DNA of 64,000 nt from Pseudoxanthomonas sp. (GTDB taxonomy: Bacteria > Pseudomonadota > Gammaproteobacteria > Xanthomonadales > Xanthomonadaceae): assembly GCF_027498035.1 (NCBI RefSeq), contig NZ_CP114978.1:4216001-4280000 (forward strand). Reading direction: 5' to 3'. Positions within the stretch are counted from its first letter, which is position 1; each line of letters begins with the position of its first letter. Below, in pieces: positions 1-7,926 of this stretch. A program made the translations under genes and the position numbers. A model generated the notes under the pieces. The model was not told the origin of the DNA, did not search any database, and saw nothing but the letters and a program-made list of their open reading frames with translations.

Positions 1-1510
1 CGACGTCATCAAGAAAGTGACGCCGCGCGCGGAAGTCATCGACACCTTCAAGGCCCGCGGCGAGGACTACAAGCTGCGCCTGATCGAGGACATGTCCGAC
101 GACATCCAGGCGATGGGCCTGTACTACCACCAGGAATATGTGGACATGTGCCGCGGCCCGCACGTGCCGAACACACGCTTCCTCAAGGCGTTCAAGCTGA
201 CGCGCATCTCCGGTGCTTACTGGCGCGGTGACGCCAAGAACGAGCAGCTGCAGCGCATCTACGGCACGGCCTGGGCCGACAAGAAGCAGCTCGACGCCTA
301 CATCCTGCGCATGGAAGAAGCCGACAAGCGCGACCATCGCAAGATCGGCAAGCAGCAGGGCCTGTTCCACCTGCAGGAAGAGGCCCCGGGCCTGGTGTTC
401 TGGCACCCGAAGGGCTGGGCGATCTGGCAGGTGGTCGAGCAGTACATGCGCCGCGTCTATCGCGAGACTGGCTATGGCGAGGTGCGTTGCCCGCAGATCC
501 TGGACGTGTCGCTGTGGAAGCAGTCCGGCCACTGGGACAACTACAAGGACAACATGTTCTTCACCGAGTCGGAGAAGCGCACCTACGCGGTCAAGCCGAT
601 GAACTGCCCGGGCCACATCCAGATCTTCAAGCAGGGCCTGCACAGCTACCGCGACCTGCCGATCCGCTACGGCGAGTTCGGCTCGTGCCACCGCAACGAG
701 GCCTCCGGCGCGCTGCACGGCATCCTGCGCGTGCGCGGTTTCACCCAGGACGACGGCCATGTGTTCTGCACCGAGGGCCAGATCGAGGGCGAGGTCCGTG
801 ACTTCCACGAGCAGGCGCTGAAGGTTTACGCCGATTTCGGCTTCGACGAGATCCAGATCAAGATCGCGTTGCGCCCGGAAAACCGCCTCGGCGACGACGC
901 CACCTGGGACAAGGCCGAGGACGCGCTGCGTTCGGCGTTGCGCGCCTCGGGTGTGGAATGGCAGGAGCTGCCGGGCGAGGGTGCCTTCTACGGCCCGAAG
1001 ATCGAATACCACCTCAAGGACGCCATCGGCCGTACCTGGCAGCTGGGCACGATGCAGGTCGATTTCATGATGCCGGGCCGCCTGGGCGCCGAGTACGTGG
1101 ATGAAAACAGCCAGAAAAAGCACCCGGTCATGCTGCACCGGGCCATCGTTGGCTCGATGGAGCGGTTCATCGGCATCCTGATCGAGCACCACGCTGGCGC
1201 CTATCCGGCCTGGCTGGCCCCGGTCCAGGCGGTGGTCGCCAACATCACCGATGCCCAGGCCGATTACGTCGAGGAAGTGCAGAAAACCCTTGCGAATCAA
1301 GGCTTCCGCGTGGTTTCGGATTTGCGCAACGAGAAAATCGGCTATAAGATCCGCGAGCACGCGATGCAGCGGGTGCCCTACCTGCTGGTGATTGGCGACC
1401 GTGAGAAGGAAAATGGCGCTGTCGCCGTGCGTACACGCTCGGGCGAAGATTTGGGCACAATGAGCATCCAGGCTTTCGCCGAGCGCCTACGCGCTGAGCA
1501 AGCGGCCTGA
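1..1510 (+). CDS. thrS: Threonine--tRNA ligase (5' end outside window)
   Basis: Class II aminoacyl-tRNA synthetase that charges tRNA-Thr in the cytoplasm. The reading frame is open from base 2 and about 502 C-terminal residues are present of the usual 630-640, so the N-terminal TGS domain and the start codon lie upstream. Visible family marks are the editing-domain HEY/MCRGPHV stretch, the zinc-site motif MNCPGH, motif 2 around RYGEFGSCHRNE, motif 3 around MLHRAIVGSMERF and a C-terminal anticodon-binding domain (NITDAQADYVEEV onward). infC follows on the same strand, the usual thrS-infC-rpmI-rplT order. Identification is secure; only the truncation by the window edge is notable. Confidence 0.97.
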   Translation, partial: DVIKKVTPRAEVIDTFKARGEDYKLRLIEDMSDDIQAMGLYYHQEYVDMCRGPHVPNTRFLKAFKLTRISGAYWRGDAKNEQLQRIYGTAWADKKQLDAYILRMEEADKRDHRKIGKQQGLFHLQEEAPGLVFWHPKGWAIWQVVEQYMRRVYRETGYGEVRCPQILDVSLWKQSGHWDNYKDNMFFTESEKRTYAVKPMNCPGHIQIFKQGLHSYRDLPIRYGEFGSCHRNEASGALHGILRVRGFTQDDGHVFCTEGQIEGEVRDFHEQALKVYADFGFDEIQIKIALRPENRLGDDATWDKAEDALRSALRASGVEWQELPGEGAFYGPKIEYHLKDAIGRTWQLGTMQVDFMMPGRLGAEYVDENSQKKHPVMLHRAIVGSMERFIGILIEHHAGAYPAWLAPVQAVVANITDAQADYVEEVQKTLANQGFRVVSDLRNEKIGYKIREHAMQRVPYLLVIGDREKENGAVAVRTRSGEDLGTMSIQAFAERLRAEQAA

Positions 1511-1518
1511 TCACGGAA

Positions 1519-1539
1519 CCGGCACCGGAGGGGTGCCGG
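1519..1539 (+). other. Hairpin between thrS and infC
   Basis: CCGGCACC (1519-1526) pairs perfectly with GGTGCCGG (1532-1539) around a five-base loop. No T-run follows, so this is not a convincing intrinsic terminator. It sits just before the infC ribosome binding site and could influence infC translation or mRNA processing; that role is inference. Confidence 0.45.
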
Positions 1540-1564
1540 CCCATTCCATAACGGAGACTGCAAC

Positions 1565-2092
1565 ATCAGCACCCCTGACAACAAGCAAAACCGCAAGAAC
1601 CAGGAAATCCGCGTCCCGCGCGTGCGCGTGATCGGCAGTGGCGGCGAAATGATCGGCGTGCTTTCGCGCGACGAAGCGCTGGCCATGGCCGAGGAAGAAG
1701 GCCTGGACCTGGTCGAGATCCAGCCGCAGGCTGATCCGCCGGTATGCAAGATCATGGACTTCGGCAAGTTCAAGTTCGAAGCCCAGAAAAAGGCCAACGA
1801 GGCCAAGAAGAAGACCAAGCAGGTCGAGATCAAGGAACTCAAGTTCCGCCCGGTCACCGACGAAGGCGACTACCAGATCAAGCTGCGCAACATGCGCCGT
1901 TTCCTGGAAGAGGGCGACAAGGTCAAGGTCAACATCCGTTTCCGTGGCCGCGAGATGAGCCACCAGGAACTGGGTCGCGAGATGGCCACGCGCATCGAGA
2001 CCGATCTGGGCGAAGACATCGTGATCGAATCGCGTCCGCGCCTGGAAGGGCGGCAGATGGTCATGATGATCGCGCCCAAGAAGAAGCAGTAA
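1565..2092 (+). CDS. infC: Translation initiation factor IF-3, non-canonical ATC start
   Basis: IF-3 binds the 30S subunit, proofreads initiator tRNA and start codons, and keeps ribosomal subunits apart. The conserved protein begins (M)STPDNKQNRKNQEIRVPRVRVIG, and the codon in the first position is ATC at 1565, preceded by GGAG at 1553-1556 with eight bases of spacing. The first in-frame GTG (1622) would cut off the conserved N-terminal stretch. Rare starts in infC are known to let IF-3 repress its own synthesis, because IF-3 discriminates against non-AUG codons. The length of 175 residues is normal; the N-domain is followed by the lysine-rich linker (QKKANEAKKKTKQ) and C-domain (EIKELKFRPVTDEGDY). 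It lies between thrS and rpmI. Confidence 0.93.
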   Translation: MSTPDNKQNRKNQEIRVPRVRVIGSGGEMIGVLSRDEALAMAEEEGLDLVEIQPQADPPVCKIMDFGKFKFEAQKKANEAKKKTKQVEIKELKFRPVTDEGDYQIKLRNMRRFLEEGDKVKVNIRFRGREMSHQELGREMATRIETDLGEDIVIESRPRLEGRQMVMMIAPKKKQ

Positions 2093-2385
2093 GCCTGTCC
2101 TGGCGCGCCTTGCGGCGCGCAGCTGGGTCGCGCGAGCCGGGCAATGCCCGGCTTCGTGCTGTCTGGGTGGATTGGCAGGGCCAGAAGCAAAGCTGCTGAT
2201 TTGCAAGGAAAACCCGACGCATGTATCATGCGCGGCCCGGTGTCATGCCGGGACGGCCGCAAGGCCACATGGAACCCGTCTTGGTCTTTTGGGATCAACG
2301 ACTTACAAGCCGGTTGGGGCAGGACGGAAAGCGTGGCGACAGCCACCGCCCACACCAGTTATCGAAACTCCACAAGGATCTAGCA
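2093..2385 (+). other. infC-rpmI intergenic leader
   Basis: This 293-base gap carries a sigma70-like promoter (2201-2229), leaving a leader of roughly 150 bases before rpmI. The leader contains several GC-rich inverted repeats, for example CCCGG...CCGGG around 2237-2253. In other bacteria ribosomal protein L20 or L4 controls rpmI-rplT through structure in this leader; whether that applies here cannot be told from sequence alone. No small gene is convincing in it. Confidence 0.5.
2201..2229 (+). promoter_or_regulatory. Sigma70-type promoter for rpmI-rplT
   Basis: TTGCAA at 2201-2206 and TATCAT at 2224-2229 are separated by exactly 17 bases, followed by a GC-rich discriminator (GCGCGGCCC). The same -10/discriminator layout occurs before both tRNA genes in this window, which suggests growth-rate or stringent control of this set. 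Confidence 0.75.
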
Positions 2386-2583
2386 ATGCCCAAGATCAAG
2401 ACCCACCGGGCGGCGGCGAAGCGTTTTCGCAAGACCGCATCCGGCAAGTTCAAGGCTGGCCACGCAAACCGTAGCCATATCCTCACGAAGAAGTCGACCA
2501 AGCGGAAGCGCGGCCTTCGCGCAACCAACATCATTCGTGCCGAAGATTCCGGCCGTCTGAACCGCATGCTGCCCTACCTCTGA
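2386..2583 (+). CDS. rpmI: 50S ribosomal protein L35
   Basis: Small basic protein of the large ribosomal subunit, 65 residues (MPKIKTHRAAAKRFRKTASGKFK ... LPYL), the normal length for bL35. The ATG at 2386 is chosen because the conserved MPKIKTH start follows it and AAGGA lies about eight bases upstream; an open frame further upstream (from 2221) has no homology. rplT starts 11 bases after the stop, so the two are translated from one message. Confidence 0.97.
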   Translation: MPKIKTHRAAAKRFRKTASGKFKAGHANRSHILTKKSTKRKRGLRATNIIRAEDSGRLNRMLPYL

Positions 2584-2594
2584 GGATATAGACC

Positions 2595-2954
2595 ATGGCA
2601 CGAGTCAAGCGTGGCGTGACCGCACGTCGCCGTCACAAGAAAGTTCTGAGCCGTGCGAAGGGTTATTACAACGCCCGTCGCAAGGTATTCCGCGTTGCCA
2701 AGCAGGCCGTCATCAAGGCTGGCCAGTACGCGTACATCGGTCGTAAGCAGAAGAAGCGTAATTTCCGCTCGCTGTGGATCACCCGTATCAACGCTGCTGC
2801 CCGTCTGAACGGCCTGAGCTACAGCCGCTTCATGAACGGCCTGCTGAAGGCGAACATCACCCTGGACCGCAAGGTGCTGGCTGATATCGCCGTGCACGAT
2901 GCCGCTGGCTTTACGGCGCTTGCCGAAAAGGCGAAGAGCGCACTCGCGGCATAA
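2595..2954 (+). CDS. rplT: 50S ribosomal protein L20
   Basis: Primary rRNA-binding protein needed for early 50S assembly, 119 residues, full length. It has the typical basic N-terminal extension (MARVKRGVTARRRHKKVLSRAKGYYNARRKVFRVAKQAV) and the globular C-terminal domain (FRSLWITRINAAARLNGLSYSRFMNGL). In other species L20 represses the rpmI-rplT message. A GAGGATATAG Shine-Dalgarno region lies directly after the rpmI stop. Confidence 0.98.
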   Translation: MARVKRGVTARRRHKKVLSRAKGYYNARRKVFRVAKQAVIKAGQYAYIGRKQKKRNFRSLWITRINAAARLNGLSYSRFMNGLLKANITLDRKVLADIAVHDAAGFTALAEKAKSALAA

Positions 2955-2966
2955 GTGTGGATCCAT

Positions 2967-3051
2967 CGGAGTCGTCGCCTTCGGGTGGCACTCCGACGGA
3001 AACAGCATTGAATGCATGGGGAAGGGCGCGAGTCCTTCCCCATTTTGTTTT
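2967..3051 (+). terminator. Tandem hairpins with T-run between rplT and pheS (terminator or attenuator)
   Basis: A first hairpin (2967-2995) has a CGGAGT/ACTCCG outer stem and a TTCG loop. The second, GGGGAAGG (3018-3025) with CCTTCCCC (3034-3041), is followed by ATTTTGTTTT (3042-3051), a typical intrinsic terminator. pheS starts 64 bases downstream, so this either ends the rpmI-rplT message or attenuates pheST. I see no phenylalanine-rich leader peptide like enterobacterial pheM. Confidence 0.75.
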
Positions 3052-3114
3052 CTGCGGCCGGCAGAACTTCTTGTGCTTGGCGGACGCAGCGCGACTCCAC
3101 GGATCCAAGGACCG

Positions 3115-4110
3115 ATGAGCGAAATCGAATCCCTTACCGCACAGGCGCTGGCCGATATTGCTGCCGCTAGTGCTCCCGATACGGTCGAAGCCTTGCGCGT
3201 GTCGCTGCTGGGCAAGAGTGGGCAGGTCACCGCGCAGCTCAAGCAGCTGGGCAGCCTGCCGGGTGACCAGCGCAAGGCAGCTGGCGAATCGATCAACCGC
3301 GCACGCGATGTGATTTCGCAGGCGCTGGTCGAGCGCAAAAGCCTGCTGGAAGACGCTGCGCTGGACGCGCGTCTGGCCGGCGAATCGATCGATGTGACGC
3401 TGCCGGGCCGCAATGGCCAGCGCGGCGGGCTGCATCCGATCTCGCGCACGCTGGAGCGCATCGCCGACATCTTCGGCCAGTTGGGCTACGAGCTGTCCGA
3501 CGGCCCGGAGATCGAAGACGACTGGCATAACTTCGAGGCGCTGAATTTCCCGCCGCACCATCCGGCGCGTGCGATGCACGACACCTTCTATTTCGGCGAT
3601 GGCCGCCTGCTGCGCACGCATACCTCCGGTGTGCAGGTGCGCTACATGGGCGAGCACGCGCCGCCGCTGCGCATGATCGCCGCAGGCAAGGTCTATCGCA
3701 GCGACAGCGACCAGACCCATTCGCCGATGTTCCACCAGGTCGAAGGCCTGCTGGTCGACGAGCATTCCACCTTCGCCGATCTGAAGGGCACGCTGGCCGA
3801 GTTCGTGCGCGCGTTCTTCGAGCGCGATTTCGAGATGCGCTTCCGTCCCAGCTATTTCCCGTTCGTCGAACCCGGCGCGGAAGTGGATATCGCCTGGCAG
3901 CAGCCCGACGGCAGCACGCGCTGGCTGGAAGTGCTGGGCTGCGGCATGGTCCATCCGAACGTGCTGCGCAGCGTGGGCATCGACCCGGAGCGCTACACCG
4001 GCTTCGCCTTCGGCATGGGCGTGGAGCGCTTTGCGATGCTGCGTTACGGCGTGAGCGACCTACGTGCGTTCTTCGAGAACGACGTGCGCTTCCTGCGCCA
4101 GTTCGCCTGA
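3115..4110 (+). CDS. pheS: Phenylalanine--tRNA ligase alpha subunit
   Basis: Catalytic subunit of the alpha2-beta2 synthetase that charges tRNA-Phe. The product is 331 residues, normal for the family, with an N-terminal coiled-coil arm, then HPISRTLERIADIFGQLGY, motif 2 (HTSGVQVRYM...KVYRSDSDQTHSPMFHQVEG) and motif 3 (GFAFGMGVERFAMLRYG). The start at ATG 3115 (MSEIESLTAQALADI) fits homologues; the frame is open further upstream but that part is unrelated and crosses the terminator. pheT follows after 65 bases. The tRNA it charges is encoded at 28620-28695. Confidence 0.97.
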   Translation: MSEIESLTAQALADIAAASAPDTVEALRVSLLGKSGQVTAQLKQLGSLPGDQRKAAGESINRARDVISQALVERKSLLEDAALDARLAGESIDVTLPGRNGQRGGLHPISRTLERIADIFGQLGYELSDGPEIEDDWHNFEALNFPPHHPARAMHDTFYFGDGRLLRTHTSGVQVRYMGEHAPPLRMIAAGKVYRSDSDQTHSPMFHQVEGLLVDEHSTFADLKGTLAEFVRAFFERDFEMRFRPSYFPFVEPGAEVDIAWQQPDGSTRWLEVLGCGMVHPNVLRSVGIDPERYTGFAFGMGVERFAMLRYGVSDLRAFFENDVRFLRQFA

Positions 4111-4175
4111 TCTTTCGATTCCCGCTTTGATGGCTGCGCCGGCCAGTTCGGCGCGCCCCATGGACCAACGACACC

Positions 4176-6554
4176 ATGAAATTCTCTGAAAACTGGCTGC
4201 GCAGTCACGTCCCCACCAGTGCTTCGCGCGATGAGCTGTCGGCGACGCTGACCGCGATCGGCCTGGAAGTCGAAGATGTCACCGTGCTGGGCGAAGGCCT
4301 GGACAAGGTGATCGTGGCGCGCATCGTCGAATGCGCCAAGCATCCGGAGGCTGACCGACTGCAGGTCTGCCAGGTTGATGCCGGCAACGGCGAGCGCCTG
4401 CAGATCGTGTGCGGCGCGCCCAACGCGCGCCCAGGCCTGGTTGCGCCGCTGGCGATGGTCGGTGCCAACGTCGGCGGCATTGCGATCAAGGCGGCCAAGC
4501 TGCGTGGCGTGGAGTCCAACGGCATGTTGTGTTCGGCCAAGGAGCTGGGCGTGGATGCCGATGCATCCGGCCTGTTGGAGCTGCCCGATGACGCGCCGGT
4601 CGGCACGCCCATCGCCGATTATCTGGGCCTGCCCGACGCCAGCATCGAGATCAAGCTCACGCCCAACCGTGCCGATTGCTTCAGCGTGCGCGGTATCGCG
4701 TTCGATGTGGCGGCGGCCTGCGGTAGCGAAGTGGTGCCGTTCGACGTCACGCCGATTCCTGCGCAGCATGACCGCACCCTGGAAGTGAAGCTCGACGCTG
4801 GCGCCGATGCGCCGCGCTACTGCGGTCGGATCATCGAAGGTGTGGACGCGACCGCCAAGACGCCGGTCTGGCTGGCCGAGCGCCTGCGCCGCAGCGGTGT
4901 GCGGCCGGTGTCGCTGCTGGTGGACATCACCCAGTACGTGATGCTGGAACTGGGCCAGCCGATGCATGCGTTCGATCGCGACCTGTTGAAAGGCCCGGTC
5001 GGCGTACGCAAGGGTCGCGCCGGCGAATCCGTGCAGTTGCTCGATGGTCGCGCCGCTGCCTTGGATGAGGGCTTCCTGGTCATCACCGATGGCGATCGTC
5101 CGGTCGCGCTGGCCGGCATCATGGGCGGGCAGGACACCAAGGTGACCGATGCCACCCGCAACATCTTCTTGGAGTCGGCGTTCTTCGCACCGTCGGCGAT
5201 CATCGGTCGTGGACGTCGACTGGGCCTGCACACCGATGCCTCGCACCGCTATGAGCGCGGCGTCGATCCGGCGCTGGCGTCGCAGGCGATCGAAGTCGCC
5301 ACGCGCCTGGTGATCGAGCTGGCCGGGGGTAGCCCTGGTCCCGTGGTCGAGGCCGCTTTGGCCGAGCACCTGTCCACGCCTGCGCCGATCAACCTGCGCC
5401 GTGCCCGTGTATCGCGCGTGCTGGGCCTGGACATCGCCGATGCCGACATCGAGCGGATCCTGCGCGCGCTGGGCATGGAGGTGTCGGCCGCGGCCGAAGG
5501 CTGGTTGGTCACCGCGCCGAGCCGCCGTTTCGATATCGCCATCGAAGAAGACCTGATCGAAGAGTTGGCCCGCATCCACGGCTACGACCGCATTCCGGCG
5601 ACGCTCCCCGGTGGTGCCACGCGCATCGCCGCAGGGACCGAGACCCTTGTCGACGCGGGCACCGTGCGTCGCCAGCTAGCCGCGCGCGAGCTGCTGGAAA
5701 CGGTCAATTTCGCCTTCGTCGATGCCCAGTTGCTGGAGCGCTGGGGTCTGACCGAGGGCGCGGTGCCGCTGGCCAATCCACTGAGCAGCGAGCTGGGCGT
5801 CATGCGCACTGGCCTGCTGCCTGGGCTGGTGGCCACCTTGCAGCGCAATGCCGCGCGTCAGGCGGGTCGCATTCGCCTGTTCGAGTTGGGCAATGTTTTC
5901 GCCGCGCCCGCAGGGCAGGGCGAGGCACCAGTGGAAACGCTGCGCGTGTCTGCTGCGGTCAGTGGTGATGCATCCGTCGAGCAATGGGGCCTGCCAGCGC
6001 GTCCGGTCGATTTCCACGACCTGAAGGGCGACCTGCAGAGCCTGGCGGCCGCCTCGGGCGCACAACTGGAATTCCGCCCATCGACGCGTGGCTACGGCCA
6101 TCCCGGGCGTTCGGCCGACGTGTTTCGTGATGGCCAGTGCATTGGCTGGATCGGCCAGCTGCACCCGCGCCTGCAAAAGGCGCTGGACCTGGATGTGCCG
6201 GTGATCGGCTTCGAGGTTGATCTGCCGGCATTGGTCGAGCGCGCACTGCCCAGGGCCGGTGAGCTGTCGCGCTTCCCCTCGATGCGCCGTGACCTGGCTT
6301 TCACCCTGGCCGAGTCGGTGCCGTTTGCCGCGATCGAACAGACCATCCGCGCGGCCGCAGGGCCGCTCCTGCGGCAGGTGCTGTTGTTCGACCGCTATGT
6401 CGGCGCGGGGGTCGAAACGGGTCAAAAGAGCCTGGCTATGGGCTTGATTTTGCAGGACAACACGCGCACATTGAATGATCGCGATGTGGACACTGTTGTC
6501 GCCGGAACGGTCGACGCGCTGGCGCGCGAACACGGCGCCCGCATTCGCGGTTGA
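4176..6554 (+). CDS. pheT: Phenylalanine--tRNA ligase beta subunit
   Basis: Non-catalytic and editing subunit of PheRS, 792 residues, the full bacterial length. Domains in order are an N-terminal tRNA-binding EMAP-like domain (about residues 40-150, VIVARIVECAKHPEADRLQVCQVD), the B3/B4 editing core, the B5 domain (RRARVSRVLGL), a class II synthetase-like core and a C-terminal ferredoxin-fold anticodon-binding domain (SRFPSMRRDLAFTL). It stands 65 bases after pheS and 19 before ihfA, consistent with the usual pheST-ihfA transcription unit. Confidence 0.97.
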   Translation: MKFSENWLRSHVPTSASRDELSATLTAIGLEVEDVTVLGEGLDKVIVARIVECAKHPEADRLQVCQVDAGNGERLQIVCGAPNARPGLVAPLAMVGANVGGIAIKAAKLRGVESNGMLCSAKELGVDADASGLLELPDDAPVGTPIADYLGLPDASIEIKLTPNRADCFSVRGIAFDVAAACGSEVVPFDVTPIPAQHDRTLEVKLDAGADAPRYCGRIIEGVDATAKTPVWLAERLRRSGVRPVSLLVDITQYVMLELGQPMHAFDRDLLKGPVGVRKGRAGESVQLLDGRAAALDEGFLVITDGDRPVALAGIMGGQDTKVTDATRNIFLESAFFAPSAIIGRGRRLGLHTDASHRYERGVDPALASQAIEVATRLVIELAGGSPGPVVEAALAEHLSTPAPINLRRARVSRVLGLDIADADIERILRALGMEVSAAAEGWLVTAPSRRFDIAIEEDLIEELARIHGYDRIPATLPGGATRIAAGTETLVDAGTVRRQLAARELLETVNFAFVDAQLLERWGLTEGAVPLANPLSSELGVMRTGLLPGLVATLQRNAARQAGRIRLFELGNVFAAPAGQGEAPVETLRVSAAVSGDASVEQWGLPARPVDFHDLKGDLQSLAAASGAQLEFRPSTRGYGHPGRSADVFRDGQCIGWIGQLHPRLQKALDLDVPVIGFEVDLPALVERALPRAGELSRFPSMRRDLAFTLAESVPFAAIEQTIRAAAGPLLRQVLLFDRYVGAGVETGQKSLAMGLILQDNTRTLNDRDVDTVVAGTVDALAREHGARIRG

Positions 6555-6573
6555 GGCATAGGGAAGAAGCTCG

Positions 6574-6879
6574 ATGGCATTGACCAAAGCGGAAATGGCC
6601 GAACGTCTGTTCGACGAGGTCGGTCTGAACAAGCGCGAAGCCAAGGAATTCGTCGACGCGTATTTCGACGTGCTTCGCGATGCCCTGGAACAGGGGCGCC
6701 AGGTCAAGCTGTCCGGTTTCGGTAATTTCGACCTGCGGCGCAAGAACCAGCGCCCGGGCCGCAACCCCAAGACCGGCGAGGAGATCCCGATCTCCGCCCG
6801 CACGGTCGTCACCTTCCGGCCCGGCCAGAAGTTGAAGGAGCGCGTCGAGGCTTACGCCGGAGGCAACCCGAATGCTTGA
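6574..6879 (+). CDS. ihfA: Integration host factor alpha subunit
   Basis: DNA-bending nucleoid protein that works as a heterodimer with IhfB in transcription, replication and recombination. The product is 101 residues, with the MALTKAEMAERLFDEVGLNKREAKEFVDAYFD start and the beta-arm FGNFDLRRKNQRPGRNPKTGEEIPISARTVVTFRPGQKLK, whose RPGRNP tip carries the proline that intercalates into DNA. GGGAAG lies upstream of the ATG. Its last eight bases overlap the next gene, so translation is probably coupled. Confidence 0.96.
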   Translation: MALTKAEMAERLFDEVGLNKREAKEFVDAYFDVLRDALEQGRQVKLSGFGNFDLRRKNQRPGRNPKTGEEIPISARTVVTFRPGQKLKERVEAYAGGNPNA

Positions 6880-7228
6880 CCCAGGCAGTAATCGCGAACT
6901 TCCGCCGATCCCGGCCAAGCGCTACTTCACCATTGGCGAGGTCAGCGAGCTGTGCGATGTGAAGCCGCACGTGCTGCGCTATTGGGAAACCGAGTTCCCC
7001 AGCCTGGAGCCGGTCAAGCGCCGCGGCAACCGTCGTTATTACCAGCGCCACGACGTACTGATGGTCCGCCAGATCCGCGGCCTGCTCTATGAGCAGGGCT
7101 ACACCATTGGTGGTGCGCGCCTGCGCCTGGAGGGTGAAGGCGCCAAGCAGGAGTCGACCCTGAGCAACCAGATCGTCCGCCAGGTCCGCGTGGAACTGGA
7201 AGAGGTACTGCAGCTGTTGCGGCGCTGA
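6872..7228 (+). CDS. MerR-family transcriptional regulator
   Basis: Small DNA-binding protein of 118 residues. The MerR winged-helix domain covers about residues 18-86 (YFTIGEVSELCDVKPHVLRYWETEFPSLEPVKRRGNRRYYQRHDVLMVRQIRGLLYEQGYTIGGARLRL), followed by a short helix and no ligand-binding domain or metal-binding cysteine pair. The gene overlaps ihfA by eight bases and is a constant neighbour of ihfA in Xanthomonas and Pseudomonas. Its target genes are not known to me. It is the last gene before the tRNA-Pro and gum region. Confidence 0.9.
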   Translation: MLDPGSNRELPPIPAKRYFTIGEVSELCDVKPHVLRYWETEFPSLEPVKRRGNRRYYQRHDVLMVRQIRGLLYEQGYTIGGARLRLEGEGAKQESTLSNQIVRQVRVELEEVLQLLRR

Positions 7229-7274
7229 TTTCGAGCGCTATTTTCAGTAGGCACCAACGAGTGAAGTCACAAGG

Positions 7275-7304
7275 CTGCCAGCCGAGCGACGAATCCGGTA
7301 TGAT
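7275..7304 (+). promoter_or_regulatory. Promoter of tRNA-Pro
   Basis: TATGAT at 7299-7304 followed by a GC-rich discriminator GCGCGGCCC; CTGCCA at 7275-7280 is the best -35 with an 18-base spacer. The -10 box is strong and the -35 box poor. The layout matches the rpmI and tRNA-Phe promoters in this window. Confidence 0.6.
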
Positions 7305-7340
7305 GCGCGGCCCGCTGCACAGCGGGATTCTTTGCGAAGT

Positions 7341-7417
7341 CGGGGCGTAGCGCAGCCTGGTAGCGCATCTGCCTGGGGGGCAGAGGGTCGTCGGTTCAAA
7401 TCCGGCCGTCCCGACCA
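7341..7417 (+). tRNA. tRNA-Pro (anticodon GGG)
   Basis: A 77-base cloverleaf: acceptor CGGGGCG pairs with CGTCCCG, the D stem is GCGC/GCGC, the anticodon stem TCTGC/GCAGA holds the loop CTGGGGG (anticodon GGG), and the T arm is CCGG-type with GGTTCAAATCC. CCA is encoded at 7415-7417. A strong terminator follows 20 bases later. It sits at the upstream border of the gum cluster, as in Xanthomonas. Confidence 0.97.
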
Positions 7418-7436
7418 ATCGCACACATTTCCAACG

Positions 7437-7464
7437 AACAACGCCCGGCTTGCCGGGCGTTGTT
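7437..7464 (+). terminator. Intrinsic terminator after tRNA-Pro
   Basis: AACAACGCCCGGC (7437-7449) and GCCGGGCGTTGTT (7452-7464) form a perfect 13-bp stem. The U-rich end is the TTGTTCGTTGTGTTG run. It separates the tRNA gene from the gum operon promoter region. Confidence 0.88.
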
Positions 7465-7926
7465 CGTTGTGTTGCATGAAAACGATCCAGGCGTCCGGCT
7501 TGCAGACTGTCCAGCGCACATGAATGCCTTTTGAACTTGCTGACCGAGACGTAACCATGCGTCGGAAACAAGAAGTGGCTACAGGTCACATATTGATGTC
7601 CTGATCAACGCGCACCCGGCGTTATCAAGGTGGTGCAAAGCAGCATGGCCCATAGCTTTCAGCCGGAGAACGGTTTCAGTTCACAAGGCTGTCCAAGCGG
7701 TTCATGTGTGACGAGCATCGCTTTTACTGGTTTGCGGCACGATGTGCAGGGTGTCGCATCGCTATGCCATAGTCCGTCGCCAGCCGTATTCACATTCGGC
7801 GGGCGGACTTGAAGTGTTCCGCCGGCGTTTCTGCAAGACCTCAATGCTTGACCGTCGATCTGTGCTTTCACAAGGCAGGCCGGCACCCGCGGGCTTCCCC
7901 CAACCCAAAGGTAGAACTCTATCTCC
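7465..7926 (+). promoter_or_regulatory. Gum operon upstream region
   Basis: A 462-base gap with no convincing gene; short open frames here have no recognisable product. By position it must hold the promoter of gumB-gumM. I could not pick out a high-quality -35/-10 pair. A half-matching CRP/Clp-like element, TGTGA (7707-7711) with six bases before TCGCT, is too weak to call. The base composition is lower in GC than the flanking genes, as usual for a long regulatory gap. Confidence 0.5.

Noticed and set aside
2899..3114. Upstream extension of pheS
   Set aside because: The frame is open but runs through the rplT end and a terminator, and homologues start at MSEIESL (3115).
7707..7722. CRP/Clp-like site before gumB
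   Set aside because: Only the TGTGA half matches; the second half TCGCT differs from TCACA at three positions.
7630..7812. Short open frames in the gum upstream region
   Set aside because: No homology, no good ribosome site, overlapping frames on both strands; treated as regulatory DNA.
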